Shown: piece by piece, positions 22,861 through 32,650 of the stretch | Position numbering within the stretch: position 1 is the stretch's first letter | Layout: each line of letters starts with the position of its first letter | Assembly: GCA_002077065.1 (NCBI GenBank) | Contig: NAJO01000003.1 | Location: 310,001-374,000, forward strand | Direction of reading: 5' to 3' | From: Cryoendolithus antarcticus | Taxonomy: Eukaryota > Ascomycota > Dothideomycetes > Cladosporiales > Cladosporiaceae | Length of the DNA stretch: 64,000 bases | Notes under the pieces: model-generated | Seen by the model: only the letters and a program-made list of their open reading frames with translations | Databases searched by the model: none | Told to the model about the DNA's origin: nothing | Translations under genes and position numbers: made by a program

Positions 22861-25038
22861 TCAGTAGTTGAGGCATCCCATCCCCTCCAGCAGAGCCCAC
22901 ATCTGCACACTCTCATCCTTTCCTCCCAGCTCCATCCCCTTCGCCAATGTTTCCTTCACTTGGCCCCACTTCCAGCACTTCACCTTCTGCTCCTGACTCA
23001 CCACCCCAACCTTGAACCCTGTTCCCTCAGTCGCATACCCCATGACCTTCTCAAACAACCCCATTGTCAACTGACACGCGACCATACGATCGCGGTACTT
23101 GAAGTTCGGCTGATAGTTCTCCTGCCAGACAATGTACTCCTCAGCCGAAGCACTCGTGAACATAACACCCAGACGCGCAGCCAAAGTGTCGCCGGGGAAC
23201 GTGTGGTCGTCGTACTCTGGCAGCGCGCGCTGCATGCGCACCTTGTCGGTTGGCTTCGCGTGGCTAATGGGCTTGCGCTCGAGGGCAGCGGGTCTGTTAG
23301 TCACGTCTGTCACCTTTGCGGCGGCGAGCTGGGCGCTTAGCGCAGAGACGTAGGCGGGATTGCTGCAGTACTTGTACTTTGGCGTCGACAAGGCAGAATC
23401 CTCGCGAGCGCGGGAGGGTGATGGGAGGATGACGTCGGCTTCGCGGACGTGGAGATCTGGGCCGCTGTAGTACTTGCGCTTGATTGGGGCGATGTAGGCG
23501 AGCTTGCGGGAGAGACCTAGGATGATGAGCCCAGTGCTCCAGAGCTCGTCCTTGGGAAGCTCGACGTAGGTGCCTGGCTCCATGTTAAGAAGCTTTAGCT
23601 CGATCTTGCGAGCCATGAGGTTGCGCTGGATGCGCTTGCGCATGCTGTCAAGGTCGTTGATCTTCTTGTCACTGCTATCATCTGTAGATGCGTTGCGAAG
23701 GCTAGCGCGACGCTCGCCAGTGCTGCTGCGAGACTGCTTGCGAGAGTGCTTGGTGATCGTACGGTCGCTGTCATCGGTCATGTCGGCGGTGTCGTCACCG
23801 AAGATGGCTTGCTTGCGAACTGCCTCCGCCTTCCAGAGAACTATGGTGCCGTCCTTGGTGAGTGAGGCTTCGTTATCGCGCCACTCCAGCCCTCCCTCAT
23901 GTGCACCTTGCTGATAGGTCTCGATCGTGGTAGTGGTGCAGGTAGCGTTAAGCTCCGTGATGAGCTGATTCGGGTAGTAGTGATCCTCGATGATGAAGGA
24001 GAGCCACAGCGCGCCAGCAGCATCGATGCCAGTGTCGCGGAGGTCGATGTATGGGATAGAACGCAAGCCGCAGCGACGAGCGAGGATGCCCGCATTCGAC
24101 ATGCGCGCGAGTGAGACATCTTTGCCTTTCTTAATTTTGGCAGCGGATGGTGAAGTAGCCTCCTGGGCATCCTCGTCATCCTCAGGCAGAAGGACGGTGA
24201 GAGCGACGGGAGTGATCTGCGGCTCGATTGTGTGGACTCTGCACAGTATCTCGAACGCACGAGCACCAAACTGGATATTGCCGCTTAGATCGAGGCGGCG
24301 CATCACCTTGCACTGCGCGAAGGCTTTGAGGAAGCTCTGGAACTCGGTCGCTTGCTGGTCGGTGTTGACTTTGATGCTGTTGCCTGAAATGACGAGAGTC
24401 TTGAGCTCATAGCGGGCGAGCTGAATGGCTGGCGCCAGGCGAGCGAGTGAGGCGGTGGTAAGCTTATTGTTTGCGAGGTTGAGATCCTCAAGCAGCATCG
24501 AGGGTGACGTCTTCAAGACGTACACCAGAGCATTGGCAATGTGAGCGACGCCTTCGTCACCCAGCTCCTTGCCTGGTGCCTTGATGTCAAGCGTGTAGCT
24601 GGGTGGTGTATCGTCCAGCATCTGGAAGGTGGCCTTGCGAAGGGCATTGCGGCCGGCGATCTTTTCGACGGCGATGAGCTCCTTGTTGAGATCTTTGGCA
24701 ATGATGGTGCCCAGCTTCTCACCAGTGCTGGCACGGTTGGTGTAGTCGAACGCGTTGGCTTTCTTGGGCATGGCGTCGGCGTGGTTAATGATGATACAGT
24801 CGTCGTCGTCGAAGTCGGAGGTGTTGTCGTCGTCGGAGTTGTTGACGTCGTCAAAGTCGGAGTCAGTGTCGTCAGTGTCGGATTCAGTGTCGCTGCAAGG
24901 AAGTTTAGCAATGCACGCCGGGAGTTCTTTCCTCACTCCATACCTTGTTAATGGGCTCGGCGGCGGCGTCTGCGCCCAGAGACGCATTAGTTCTTTCTTA
25001 TTACGGAACGCCTTACGTCTAGGTAAGTAGATCGCCAT
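22861..25038 (-). CDS. Leucine-rich-repeat (RNI-like) protein
   Basis: Predicted two exons, 25038-24944 and 24892-22861, giving 708 residues. The 51-nt segment 24943-24893 is open but has every mark of an intron: GTATGG donor after AACAAG, branch-like GCTAAAC, TTGCAG acceptor. The spliced N-terminus leads into an acidic Ser/Asp run (DTESDTDDTDSDFDDVNNSD). Residues about 165-265 carry leucine-rich repeats of the ribonuclease-inhibitor type: LLEDLNLANNKLTTASLARL, LKTLVISGNSIK and MRRLDLSGN. A second conserved block is near residue 330 (YIDLRDTGIDAAGALWLSF). A Ser/Arg-rich linker precedes a C-terminal domain, with YVELPKDELWSTGLIILGLS and MVACQLTMGLFEKVMGY. Such repeats usually bind protein partners. 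I do not recognise a named orthologue, so the function is unknown. Confidence 0.8.
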   Translation of the reverse strand: MAIYLPRRKAFRNKKELMRLWAQTPPPSPLTRYGVRKELPACIAKLPCSDTESDTDDTDSDFDDVNNSDDDNTSDFDDDDCIIINHADAMPKKANAFDYTNRASTGEKLGTIIAKDLNKELIAVEKIAGRNALRKATFQMLDDTPPSYTLDIKAPGKELGDEGVAHIANALVYVLKTSPSMLLEDLNLANNKLTTASLARLAPAIQLARYELKTLVISGNSIKVNTDQQATEFQSFLKAFAQCKVMRRLDLSGNIQFGARAFEILCRVHTIEPQITPVALTVLLPEDDEDAQEATSPSAAKIKKGKDVSLARMSNAGILARRCGLRSIPYIDLRDTGIDAAGALWLSFIIEDHYYPNQLITELNATCTTTTIETYQQGAHEGGLEWRDNEASLTKDGTIVLWKAEAVRKQAIFGDDTADMTDDSDRTITKHSRKQSRSSTGERRASLRNASTDDSSDKKINDLDSMRKRIQRNLMARKIELKLLNMEPGTYVELPKDELWSTGLIILGLSRKLAYIAPIKRKYYSGPDLHVREADVILPSPSRAREDSALSTPKYKYCSNPAYVSALSAQLAAAKVTDVTNRPAALERKPISHAKPTDKVRMQRALPEYDDHTFPGDTLAARLGVMFTSASAEEYIVWQENYQPNFKYRDRMVACQLTMGLFEKVMGYATEGTGFKVGVVSQEQKVKCWKWGQVKETLAKGMELGGKDESVQMWALLEGMGCLNY

Positions 25039-26011
25039 TACGTCGCCGCCGAGACCGGACGCCGGCGTTGTGGTTAGTTGTTTGAGTGAAGTAGCAAACG
25101 GAACAGTGAAAGGAAGTTATACTAGCGCCTGAACAGGCAAGGTGCAGCTGATCGCGGGAACGTTGCCGAGATTGACACGTGCAATTATAGAGTAGAGAGA
25201 TAGATAGAAGGTAGGCAAAGGCCCTTGTCGATAGGGAAGGTACGACTGATGCATGACAGTCTGACATGAGATATCGTCTAATGGTCATACCGTATCTACT
25301 CAATGGCAGAGTGATCTTGACGAGAGTCAAGACGTGCAGGGAATGTGTCGCGGGTGAGAGCATACGCCTAGAGATGCAACATGCGGATGGCAGCAGAGTG
25401 AGTGCCATCAGCCGCTCCAGTGCAGCGCACGCAAATCGTGAGCCAACGGGGCCTTGCTCCTGCAAGTACGTGAGTCGGTCCTGATCATCAGCGAACGCTC
25501 TTCGCACCTCCGGACTCTGAACGTCGACGACATCGCAAATCTCCGTCCTCTGAGATCTCAATCCTGCCATCGCGCCGCTCAGATAGCCATCCCATTGGAT
25601 GCGAGTTGCTTTCCAGAGCATTTGCATCGCTGTATAGTAATCGTAGGATATGGGCAGGTATTCAGAAACGAAGAAGCAATGGGCTGTTCGAGGAATGGCA
25701 AGTGCGATGGTGGATGACAGAAGGAAGGAGCGACGTGAGGTCTCATAGCGTGATGCCAAGCTTTTGAGCCTCACAACCTCGGTCTTATCTTATCTCCGGT
25801 GACTTCTTCATCAGGTACAACAATCAACAGAGCATCTTCAATTACTTCGCATGTAACTTCTGCACGTGTGACAAGACGTATTGTCTACAAACAGCATCTC
25901 TCTCTCTCACACAGCTAAGTCGGAACACGCTCCACTATACCCTCCATCACGCGCCGCCCTTTCCTCATCCTGCTCATCTTGTCTTTCGCCACCCTCCTCA
26001 TCCTCCCAACA
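25039..26011. promoter_or_regulatory. Divergent intergenic region (LRR gene and MDP-1 gene)
   Basis: About 970 bases between divergent starts. A 251-codon frame on the - strand (25774-25019) begins at a GTG, overlaps the LRR start in another frame and has no recognisable domain, so I treat it as chance. Before the MDP-1 ATG the + strand has a CT microsatellite (ctctctctctcacac near 25898-25912) and then a CT-rich leader, the likely promoter of that gene. Confidence 0.4.
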
Positions 26012-26677
26012 ATGACTCGTCGCAACGCCCGCACCTCTGCCTCCGTCCTCGCCGGCGACACCACCACGACCACCTCCTCGCCCGCCAGCGCTATTACTCC
26101 ACCCTCGACCTTCACCGATGGCCTCCCTCTCCCCAAGAAGATTGTTTTCGACCTAGACTACACCCTCTGGAATTGCTGGTGCGACACCCACGTCACGCCA
26201 CCCATAAAACGCACAGTCGATGGCCTCACAATCACAGACCGCCGCGGCTCGAGTTTCGGCTTCTATCCCGACGTCGCTGGTGTGCTCAGCTCGATCAAAT
26301 ATCAAGGCATCATCCTGGGAGCCGCGAGTCGAACGCACACGCCTGAGTTAGCAAGGGAAATGTTGAGTCTACTGAAAGTGCCTGGTACGGAGGCGAAGAG
26401 TGCGCTGAGTATGTTCGATCATTTGGAGATATACCCCGGGAGCAAGGTGACACATTTCGAGAAGCTGAAGAAGAAGAGTGGGGTTGAGCATTCAGAGGTT
26501 CTATTCTTTGATGATGAGAGCAGAAATCGGAATGTGGAGAATCTGGGCGTGGTGATGTATTTGGTGAGGGATGGGGTTAGTCGGGAGGAGGTGGACGCTG
26601 GAGTAAGGTTGTGGAGGGAGCGGAAGGGGAGGACGAAGAGGGAGGCTGGGACTGATGAGCAGTTAAAGAGTGAGTGA
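26012..26677 (+). CDS. Magnesium-dependent phosphatase-1 (MDP-1), HAD superfamily
   Basis: Single exon, 221 residues from the first in-frame ATG (26012). A 40-residue Thr/Ser/Ala-rich N-terminus precedes the catalytic core. HAD motif I is IVFDLDYTLW (about residues 44-53), with the nucleophile and the acid/base Asp. Motif II is GAASRTHTP, with the Ser in SRT. The motif III/IV region is VTHFEKLKKKSG followed by VLFFDDESRNRNV, whose paired Asp residues would coordinate magnesium. The close WxCWCDTHV after motif I and the DDESRN ending are characteristic of the eukaryotic MDP-1 family, proposed to dephosphorylate tyrosine or sugar/glycation adducts. Length and motif spacing fit. The biological substrate is not settled in this family. 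Confidence 0.9.
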   Translation: MTRRNARTSASVLAGDTTTTTSSPASAITPPSTFTDGLPLPKKIVFDLDYTLWNCWCDTHVTPPIKRTVDGLTITDRRGSSFGFYPDVAGVLSSIKYQGIILGAASRTHTPELAREMLSLLKVPGTEAKSALSMFDHLEIYPGSKVTHFEKLKKKSGVEHSEVLFFDDESRNRNVENLGVVMYLVRDGVSREEVDAGVRLWRERKGRTKREAGTDEQLKSE

Positions 26678-27480
26678 CTTACTAGACTATGACTGGATCC
26701 CAACCGGGACTCGGAAGACTTAAGAGTATGCACTGGCATCCTGAGGTTGTACTTGGCTACAAGAGTCCCCCAGTGTCGATCGACCACGGCGCCCGGTCTC
26801 GAGTGAGCAGGTATAACCTACGACGGAGAGCGCCAGGGACCACCACCATCTCGGTGCCTTCATGGCAGCTGAGATGCAGCAGCGGAGCGCAAGCTTTGAG
26901 TACCAGCCAGCCAGCCGACACCTCATTCGAGCGTTGTAAAGAGGGGCTGGCCGATGTGGCACGCCTGGATGCGCGGAACCGTCACTGAGCTGGGAGAAGG
27001 GGGAAGTGCCGGCAGCACTGCATTGGTATAGACTATTCACATCAAGTACACAGTCCATCCAACGCTTGCTCTCGATCATAGTCCCAATGGCGTTCCGTGG
27101 TTCGCTGGCCAGTATTTTCAGCTCCAATATGCATCACAGCAGACCAGCGTGTCAATCCTGCTCAGTATTATCACCGATCCCTGTTTTCTTATTTTCGTGG
27201 TTCTGTATCATGACACGCTGGACCTCTCTCCCTACCTTCCTCCCCAGCATCTTACAGTGTATGTGCGTGGTGCCTCCAAGGAGGTAGCAATGGCTACAAG
27301 CGTCGGCTCCTTGTTGCCGATAGTGCAGGTGCGCGATGATGTAGCAGTAGCTACAAGTACCGCTGCTTCGTCGACAGTGCTGGTGCGCAGCCGCATAAAT
27401 GAGCCACAAGCGCTGATAAGACTGTCGGCAGATTGCGCGAAGCAAGCCAGCAACCACACCGGTCCAACAAGGCGTGGGAT
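26678..27480. other. Convergent intergenic region with an imperfect tandem duplication
   Basis: About 800 bases between the convergent MDP-1 and YTH genes. An imperfect duplication lies at 27284-27334 and 27341-27388: both copies begin GTAGCA, continue with GCTACAAG after a short gap and end in GTGCGC. No gene is recognised. A 111-codon + frame (27149-27484) covers the duplication but has no known domain. Confidence 0.4.
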
Positions 27481-30400
27481 CTAGTACTCGCGCAACGCGG
27501 CGTCTATGTCCCGGACCTCATACTGAGCCGCATCTCCACGCATATCGAGCCCAATTGGCACACCGCCATACTCCGATCTCAGTGTAGCACGGCTCTCCTG
27601 ACGACGCAGTCTCTGTCCCCCCATCTGCTGAGCAGCGGCAGCCATCTCGAGACGAAGATTGCCACTGACAGCCTGGTGGCGTAGCGGTGAGTGGGCGCGA
27701 GTTGGCGTGTTGAGAATTGGAAAGACGAAGCCTTGTTGCATGTGGCCTGGGCTGCGAAGGGGAGAGTTGTGAGATTGGACGGCGCGAAGAGCAGGGTTGG
27801 AAGTGCGGTGGGTGAGACCGTTTGTATGAGGTGGGTGCAACTGGCTGCGTGGAGGCCCGCCGGTGGAGTTTGAATGATAATTGGCGAATTGGGGAAGGGT
27901 GGGACTGCGCTGAGGGCCGGTCGGGTGCTGTGGGTGGAAGATCGGAGCTTGAGAGCCGACCATTGGGGTGGGCTGAACGTATGCCGAATCGGGGTGACTA
28001 TCGCCGTTGCTGTAGCCGTACGAGTGGTAAGGGTGCATAGCCTGCTGCGGACCGTCATGACGCTGATGATAGCGTGGGGAGCGAGGGTCTAGGATCTCCC
28101 GATGATAGACAGGACTCATGGGCTGGCCGTACTCCTTGAGCTCTTGCGGTGAGACGAACCCTCGCTGGTGACGATGTGCCGGAGTCCTCATAGCGTGCAT
28201 ATTGACGGCGCCATTGCGGTGCTGAGTCTGCGGAGTAGCGATCAGGGCTGCGACATCGTGGTCCATACGCATGTCGAAGCTGCCGCTAAAGCCCTCACTC
28301 TCCGGATCGCCGTGAGCGCGACGGTGACCCATGTGTGGACCGTTGGTGGTCGTATGTTGGTGAGGCGCAACGATCGGCTGCCCATCGCGCATCTCGCCGC
28401 TGTAGAATGTCGGCGGAGCTAGATCGTAGATTGAGTCCGTGTATTGACTCTCCATCCCATCGAAGCTAGACCCCTCGGGCGGCGTCACGCTCTCCGGCGG
28501 TGATACCACGGTCAGCTTCCTGGCGAAGTCATCCTGGAACTCCTGTAAAATGGATTCTGCCTGAGCCTTAGCCAATGCGGCTTGGTGAAACGCAGCTTGC
28601 CTCGCTGGACTCATCTTCGCAACGTCCGCGAGGGTTATTTCAGGCTTGGGTGGTGGAGATGGGATCTTGATCGAATCATCGCTACCAGGCGAGTTGCGCT
28701 TAGCGGCGGGCCCAGAACGGCGATTAGGAGTCGGCTGATCGGGATAGGCGGATTTGATCTCAGCGAAGGTGGCTTGGGTGGCACTGCGGATGGTGCTCGA
28801 AGAGTCCTTGTGTGGCAGCTGGTGGGTGGTCTGAGCAGAGGCACCGTTCGCCACCGCCTTGGGCACGAAGTCGGGAGCTGTGGCAGACAGACTGCCAGAA
28901 CGGCAATTCAGGATTGGCGCGGAATGCATTTGCTTGAGTGGTGACTGAGGCCGTGGAGGCAAGCCAGTGTGACGAGATGAAAGCTCCGAGCGGGCACCGT
29001 CCATGGCTGCGATGGCGCAAGATCGGGTAGTGCCACGCTGGCCAGTCGACATTCCTCCAGTCGTGGGCGTGATGCCAGCGCGCTGAAGTGCCTGCACGCG
29101 ACGCTGCGTCGGATCTTTGAACGGATCATTGGTCTCTTCCGATGCGATCGATGGCGACAACACGCGCGACTTAGCACTGGCTTGCGGTGGGACGCCAAGA
29201 CCATCGAGCTTGAAGCTGTTTGCCAGATTGTGGGAGGTCTGGACATGACGAAGAGTCTTAGAAGACTTGATCTCGCCAGTTGACGGGGAGGTCTGCTTGC
29301 GCATGGCCGCCGCAAGAGGGGAGTCGCGCCAATCGGTATTGATGTTCGAGCCCTTGAAGGAGGCACGTCCTGCGGCGAAGCCGGCTGGTATATTGTCAAA
29401 GCCAGTGCGAAGACCATTGCCAGTCGACGCTGGGCTGGAGTCACCGGCTGTGTTCGTGCTGTGCTTCTGCCGCAACTGATACCCAGCAATAGTCGCCTCA
29501 TCTGGAGTCATGAAGGTTGCGGAGACATCATCCGGTATCTTGTGCTCGTCACCGTCGATCCAACTTTCGGTAGAGGACTTCTCGTCCAGCTTATGCTCCG
29601 ACGACTGTAGAAGTTTCATGCTGGAGGATGGTGACTCTTCGGTACTCTGTGTAGGTCCTGTACGCCACGAGCTCGCAGACATGGCGCGCAGCTTCTCTGG
29701 ATCGCAGTAAGGCGTAATTGCGCTGCGAGGATCTTGAAGACGCCTGTCGTTGCGCGAATTCAGACTGCTGGCGCTGTAGATCGTAAGGCCAGAGTAGATC
29801 TGACTGTCCAGGCCGAGGCGATGCGGCAGTGGTAGTGGTTCGCTGTCCGGTGGGTAGAGCAACATCGATGCAATACGAGGATGGCGCACAAAGATCATCA
29901 TGACCTCTCGACCTTCACTGACTTCATAAACCATCGAGTTCCACATATTGGAGACTGGCTGACCATCTTTCTTCGGCGTGAGATGCCTCAGAAGCGCAAA
30001 AGGCACATTCTTGACATAGATGAACGTGACAGGCAAGAGTCTAAGTAACGGTCAGCGATCTGCAGTCATCTCGGGAGGCAGTTACCAACGATGTGCAGTT
30101 CTCCTTGTCCCAGCCCTCCAACTCATTATTCGCCACAACGTCACCGATCATCTGCCCCATAGCGCAGAATTGTTTCGTACCTTTGACGGAGAAGAGCAAG
30201 TAAATTTGGCGATCCTTGCCCTGCTCCCAGATGGCTGACATCCTGTTGGTGCAAGCCAAGTTATTGGCCATCCAGCCTTGCTCGAGACAGAGCTTCATGT
30301 CGTTCAGCGACTCAACCTTCATGCAAACGATGGTTGCCTATTCGGTATCAGTGCTGAGCAGGAATAAAAGACAGTGCGTCAACTCACTCCAAGCGGCAGC

Positions 30401-30612
30401 TTGAACGCTTCGGGGTTCACATTGTCCCATAGCTGGCGAGCACCATTGTAGAGCTCGCAGAAGTTGGCGCCCTTGCGCATATCACCCGCAATGTCTGTCT
30501 TGTATTCGACTTGAAACCATGGCACGTCCTTCGCTGAGTCCATAGCTGCCATGACACACTCACGCTCCTCCAGCGTGAGCTCTACATGCTCGTCCCCTGG
30601 ATCGTGGTCCAT
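27481..30612 (-). CDS. YTH-domain protein (m6A-reader type) with N-terminal YTH and long disordered tail
   Basis: Three exons: 30612-30388, 30337-30090 and 30040-27481, with introns of 50 nt (GTGAGT/ATAG) and 49 nt (GTTGGT/TTAG), giving 1,010 residues. Residues about 76-220 follow the YTH fold pattern: ATIVCMKVESLNDMKLCLEQ, GW97MA, IYLLFSVKGTKQFCAMGQM, EGW151, FIYVKNVPFALLRHL, GQPVSNMWNSMVYEV and GREVMMIFVRHP. W97 and W151 sit where the first two walls of the m6A-binding cage are expected. The third wall aligns with Cys156 instead of Trp, Leu or Tyr. The remaining 790 residues are Ser/Pro/Gln/His-rich and predicted disordered. YTH proteins bind N6-methyladenosine in RNA and control its stability or translation; in yeasts they act in meiosis. 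The YTH domain is usually C-terminal, so this layout is unusual. HOP1 lies divergently upstream. Family call is from motif order, without a search. Confidence 0.75.
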
Positions 30613-32650
30613 GATGACGGTGCGCGATAGTGGTGAGTGGCTAGTGCGGACTACAAGATGTATCAGCAACGACCGCTCTGGTTGTGATCGAGCTTGAGTG
30701 AGCGAAAAGGTAAAGATCAACGCAGTAGCTAAAATGGCAGTGTGAGAAAACAGCCAAGCAACAGCCGAATATGGTGTAGTCTCGTTGCTGAGCCACGGTG
30801 AGGCGGGGCGCAACGCGTGACCAGACGAAGTGGAATGCGCTGCGAGGAGTGCGAGTGGAGGAAGTCGCGACCGAGGGAGATCAATTAGCCCGCTTGCTCG
30901 GCCAAAGGTGTTCGCTAGATCGTAGATCGTAGATCTTCGTCGTGAGCAACACATCACCACAACAATGTTGAGTGCAGTCGGGATCAGCGACACCTTCTAT
31001 CATATTCATCGTGAGGTGTTCACGTTTGGGGAGAACGTGAGGGGTGACTGGTGAACATGGAGGGACGAAGTGGTTGAGCGACAATGGAGATACGCAGAGC
31101 ACGCGTCATTATACCGTCGACTCTCAGCGCTATTGCCCTATCATCCAGAGTCCAATTTGGGCGAGCGCACCGCACGTTTCCCAGCTCGAATCGCCATCTC
31201 ATGCGAGACATCCGGGAGCCCCGCCGCGGTGAACGCTTTTCAATCGCTAGCCGGACCAGCTCAAGGTCGCACATTTACCACGCTACCAAACAAGTCTTGA
31301 AGTCGTGACTGGACGCTAGATCATCGAGAAGTCTACGAGCAGTGTGCTCGGCCCAGGTGGTATCACAAACGGAAACTGCGCACGTCCGCTGTCGCTCGGC
31401 GGCTCAGACTCAAGGGATAGAGGTCGTCGCGTTGAGCGGACATGTCCACGACATTGCCCTGAACGAATCTGAACGGTGGCATCAGACACTTCGGCAATCG
31501 ACACCGCTGAGCTTCAAGGCTTTGGATCTTTGGAGCCATGGTACTGTCGTTGTCCGCATCTCGAACGGTGTTCTGATGGAGGGCGTGATCGAGCGATCCT
31601 GTGACCGATACGCGCTTTTAGTAGCCCACCTGCGCTGGGGCGCTCTGTCCAACGCTGTGAGTATTGCATGTGCATCAATAGGTGCGTGTGTAGTTGACCA
31701 GCACGTGAGTGAAGTGAAGTCCAGATCCGATGCGGTTCCCAAAAGGGGATACCGGACATGAAGCCAAGCACTTTTGGCAAGGAGCTGGACCATCGAGCGG
31801 TCGACAACCTGCATCAACATCGCCATGACTGGTCCCATACCAGCAAGTGACCGCCATCGCGACAGAGCGGAGACCGCTACTCGAGCTGCCTTCGATGTGT
31901 CGTCGGCCTAACTGATCGATCCGCAGGCCACCATCCAGACAGCCGTGTCTGCCAATACCTCATGATGTTGGGATCAGGCTCCTTGCCAGGCCATAGCCTA
32001 GCGAGTAAGACTATTATAGCGGATGCGGCGCCATGGTGTATCTCGCTGCGGCACTGGAGCCATTCATGGCCGCAAAGCGATATGGTAGGACACGAGGCTT
32101 CATGGCAAAGTACCACCTGGTGAAGAGATGCACATCCGTACGAGTGACAATTCCAAGGAGTGGTCGAACAGTCAATTTCAGCATGCAAAAGTTACATGTA
32201 GGTGCTAGAAGAGTGAGCAGGATGATGGGTGAAATATGGAGCATGACGATTCAGGTAACGTGGACGATTGCACGATATTAGAATCTGAAAGCGTCAAGAC
32301 AGGTGAGTATGAGAGCTCATGGGTGCTATAGCGAGGCATGCGTAGGTGGCCAACTTCGTCTGAAGTCCAAACAAGCTTAGTGAGTGAGGCGCGCCTGCCA
32401 GATTTGAGTCGATGCTCGCTCTTGCCCTGTTGAGCATTTTCCTCTCATGTTACGGTAGATATCTTACAGAACACTCCGTCGCCCGCTCATACTGCTCCAA
32501 CAATTCTCACAGCTAGTTACCAATCCCATGCAGGTGCCCGTGCATGCGTTGGGGACCGGAAGAGCGGAGCATGGCCACTGCAGCGACTAAACACAGTTGG
32601 CGCAGCACGGATCCTAATCGACAACATAAGACTTACCCTGCAAACTCACC
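30613..32650. promoter_or_regulatory. 2-kb divergent region between the YTH gene and HOP1
   Basis: This interval separates two divergent starts. It contains only short overlapping frames on both strands (for example 31342-31761 on + and 31838-31482 on -) with no recognised domain. A short direct repeat (GTAGATC units, around 30913-30935) is visible. A CCAAT pentamer lies near 32521, about 130 bases before the HOP1 ATG. The HOP1 start context is CACCATGG. Confidence 0.4.

Noticed and set aside
25019..25774. 251-codon - strand frame upstream of the LRR gene
   Set aside because: Begins at GTG, overlaps the LRR start in another frame, and shows no domain or conserved-looking block.
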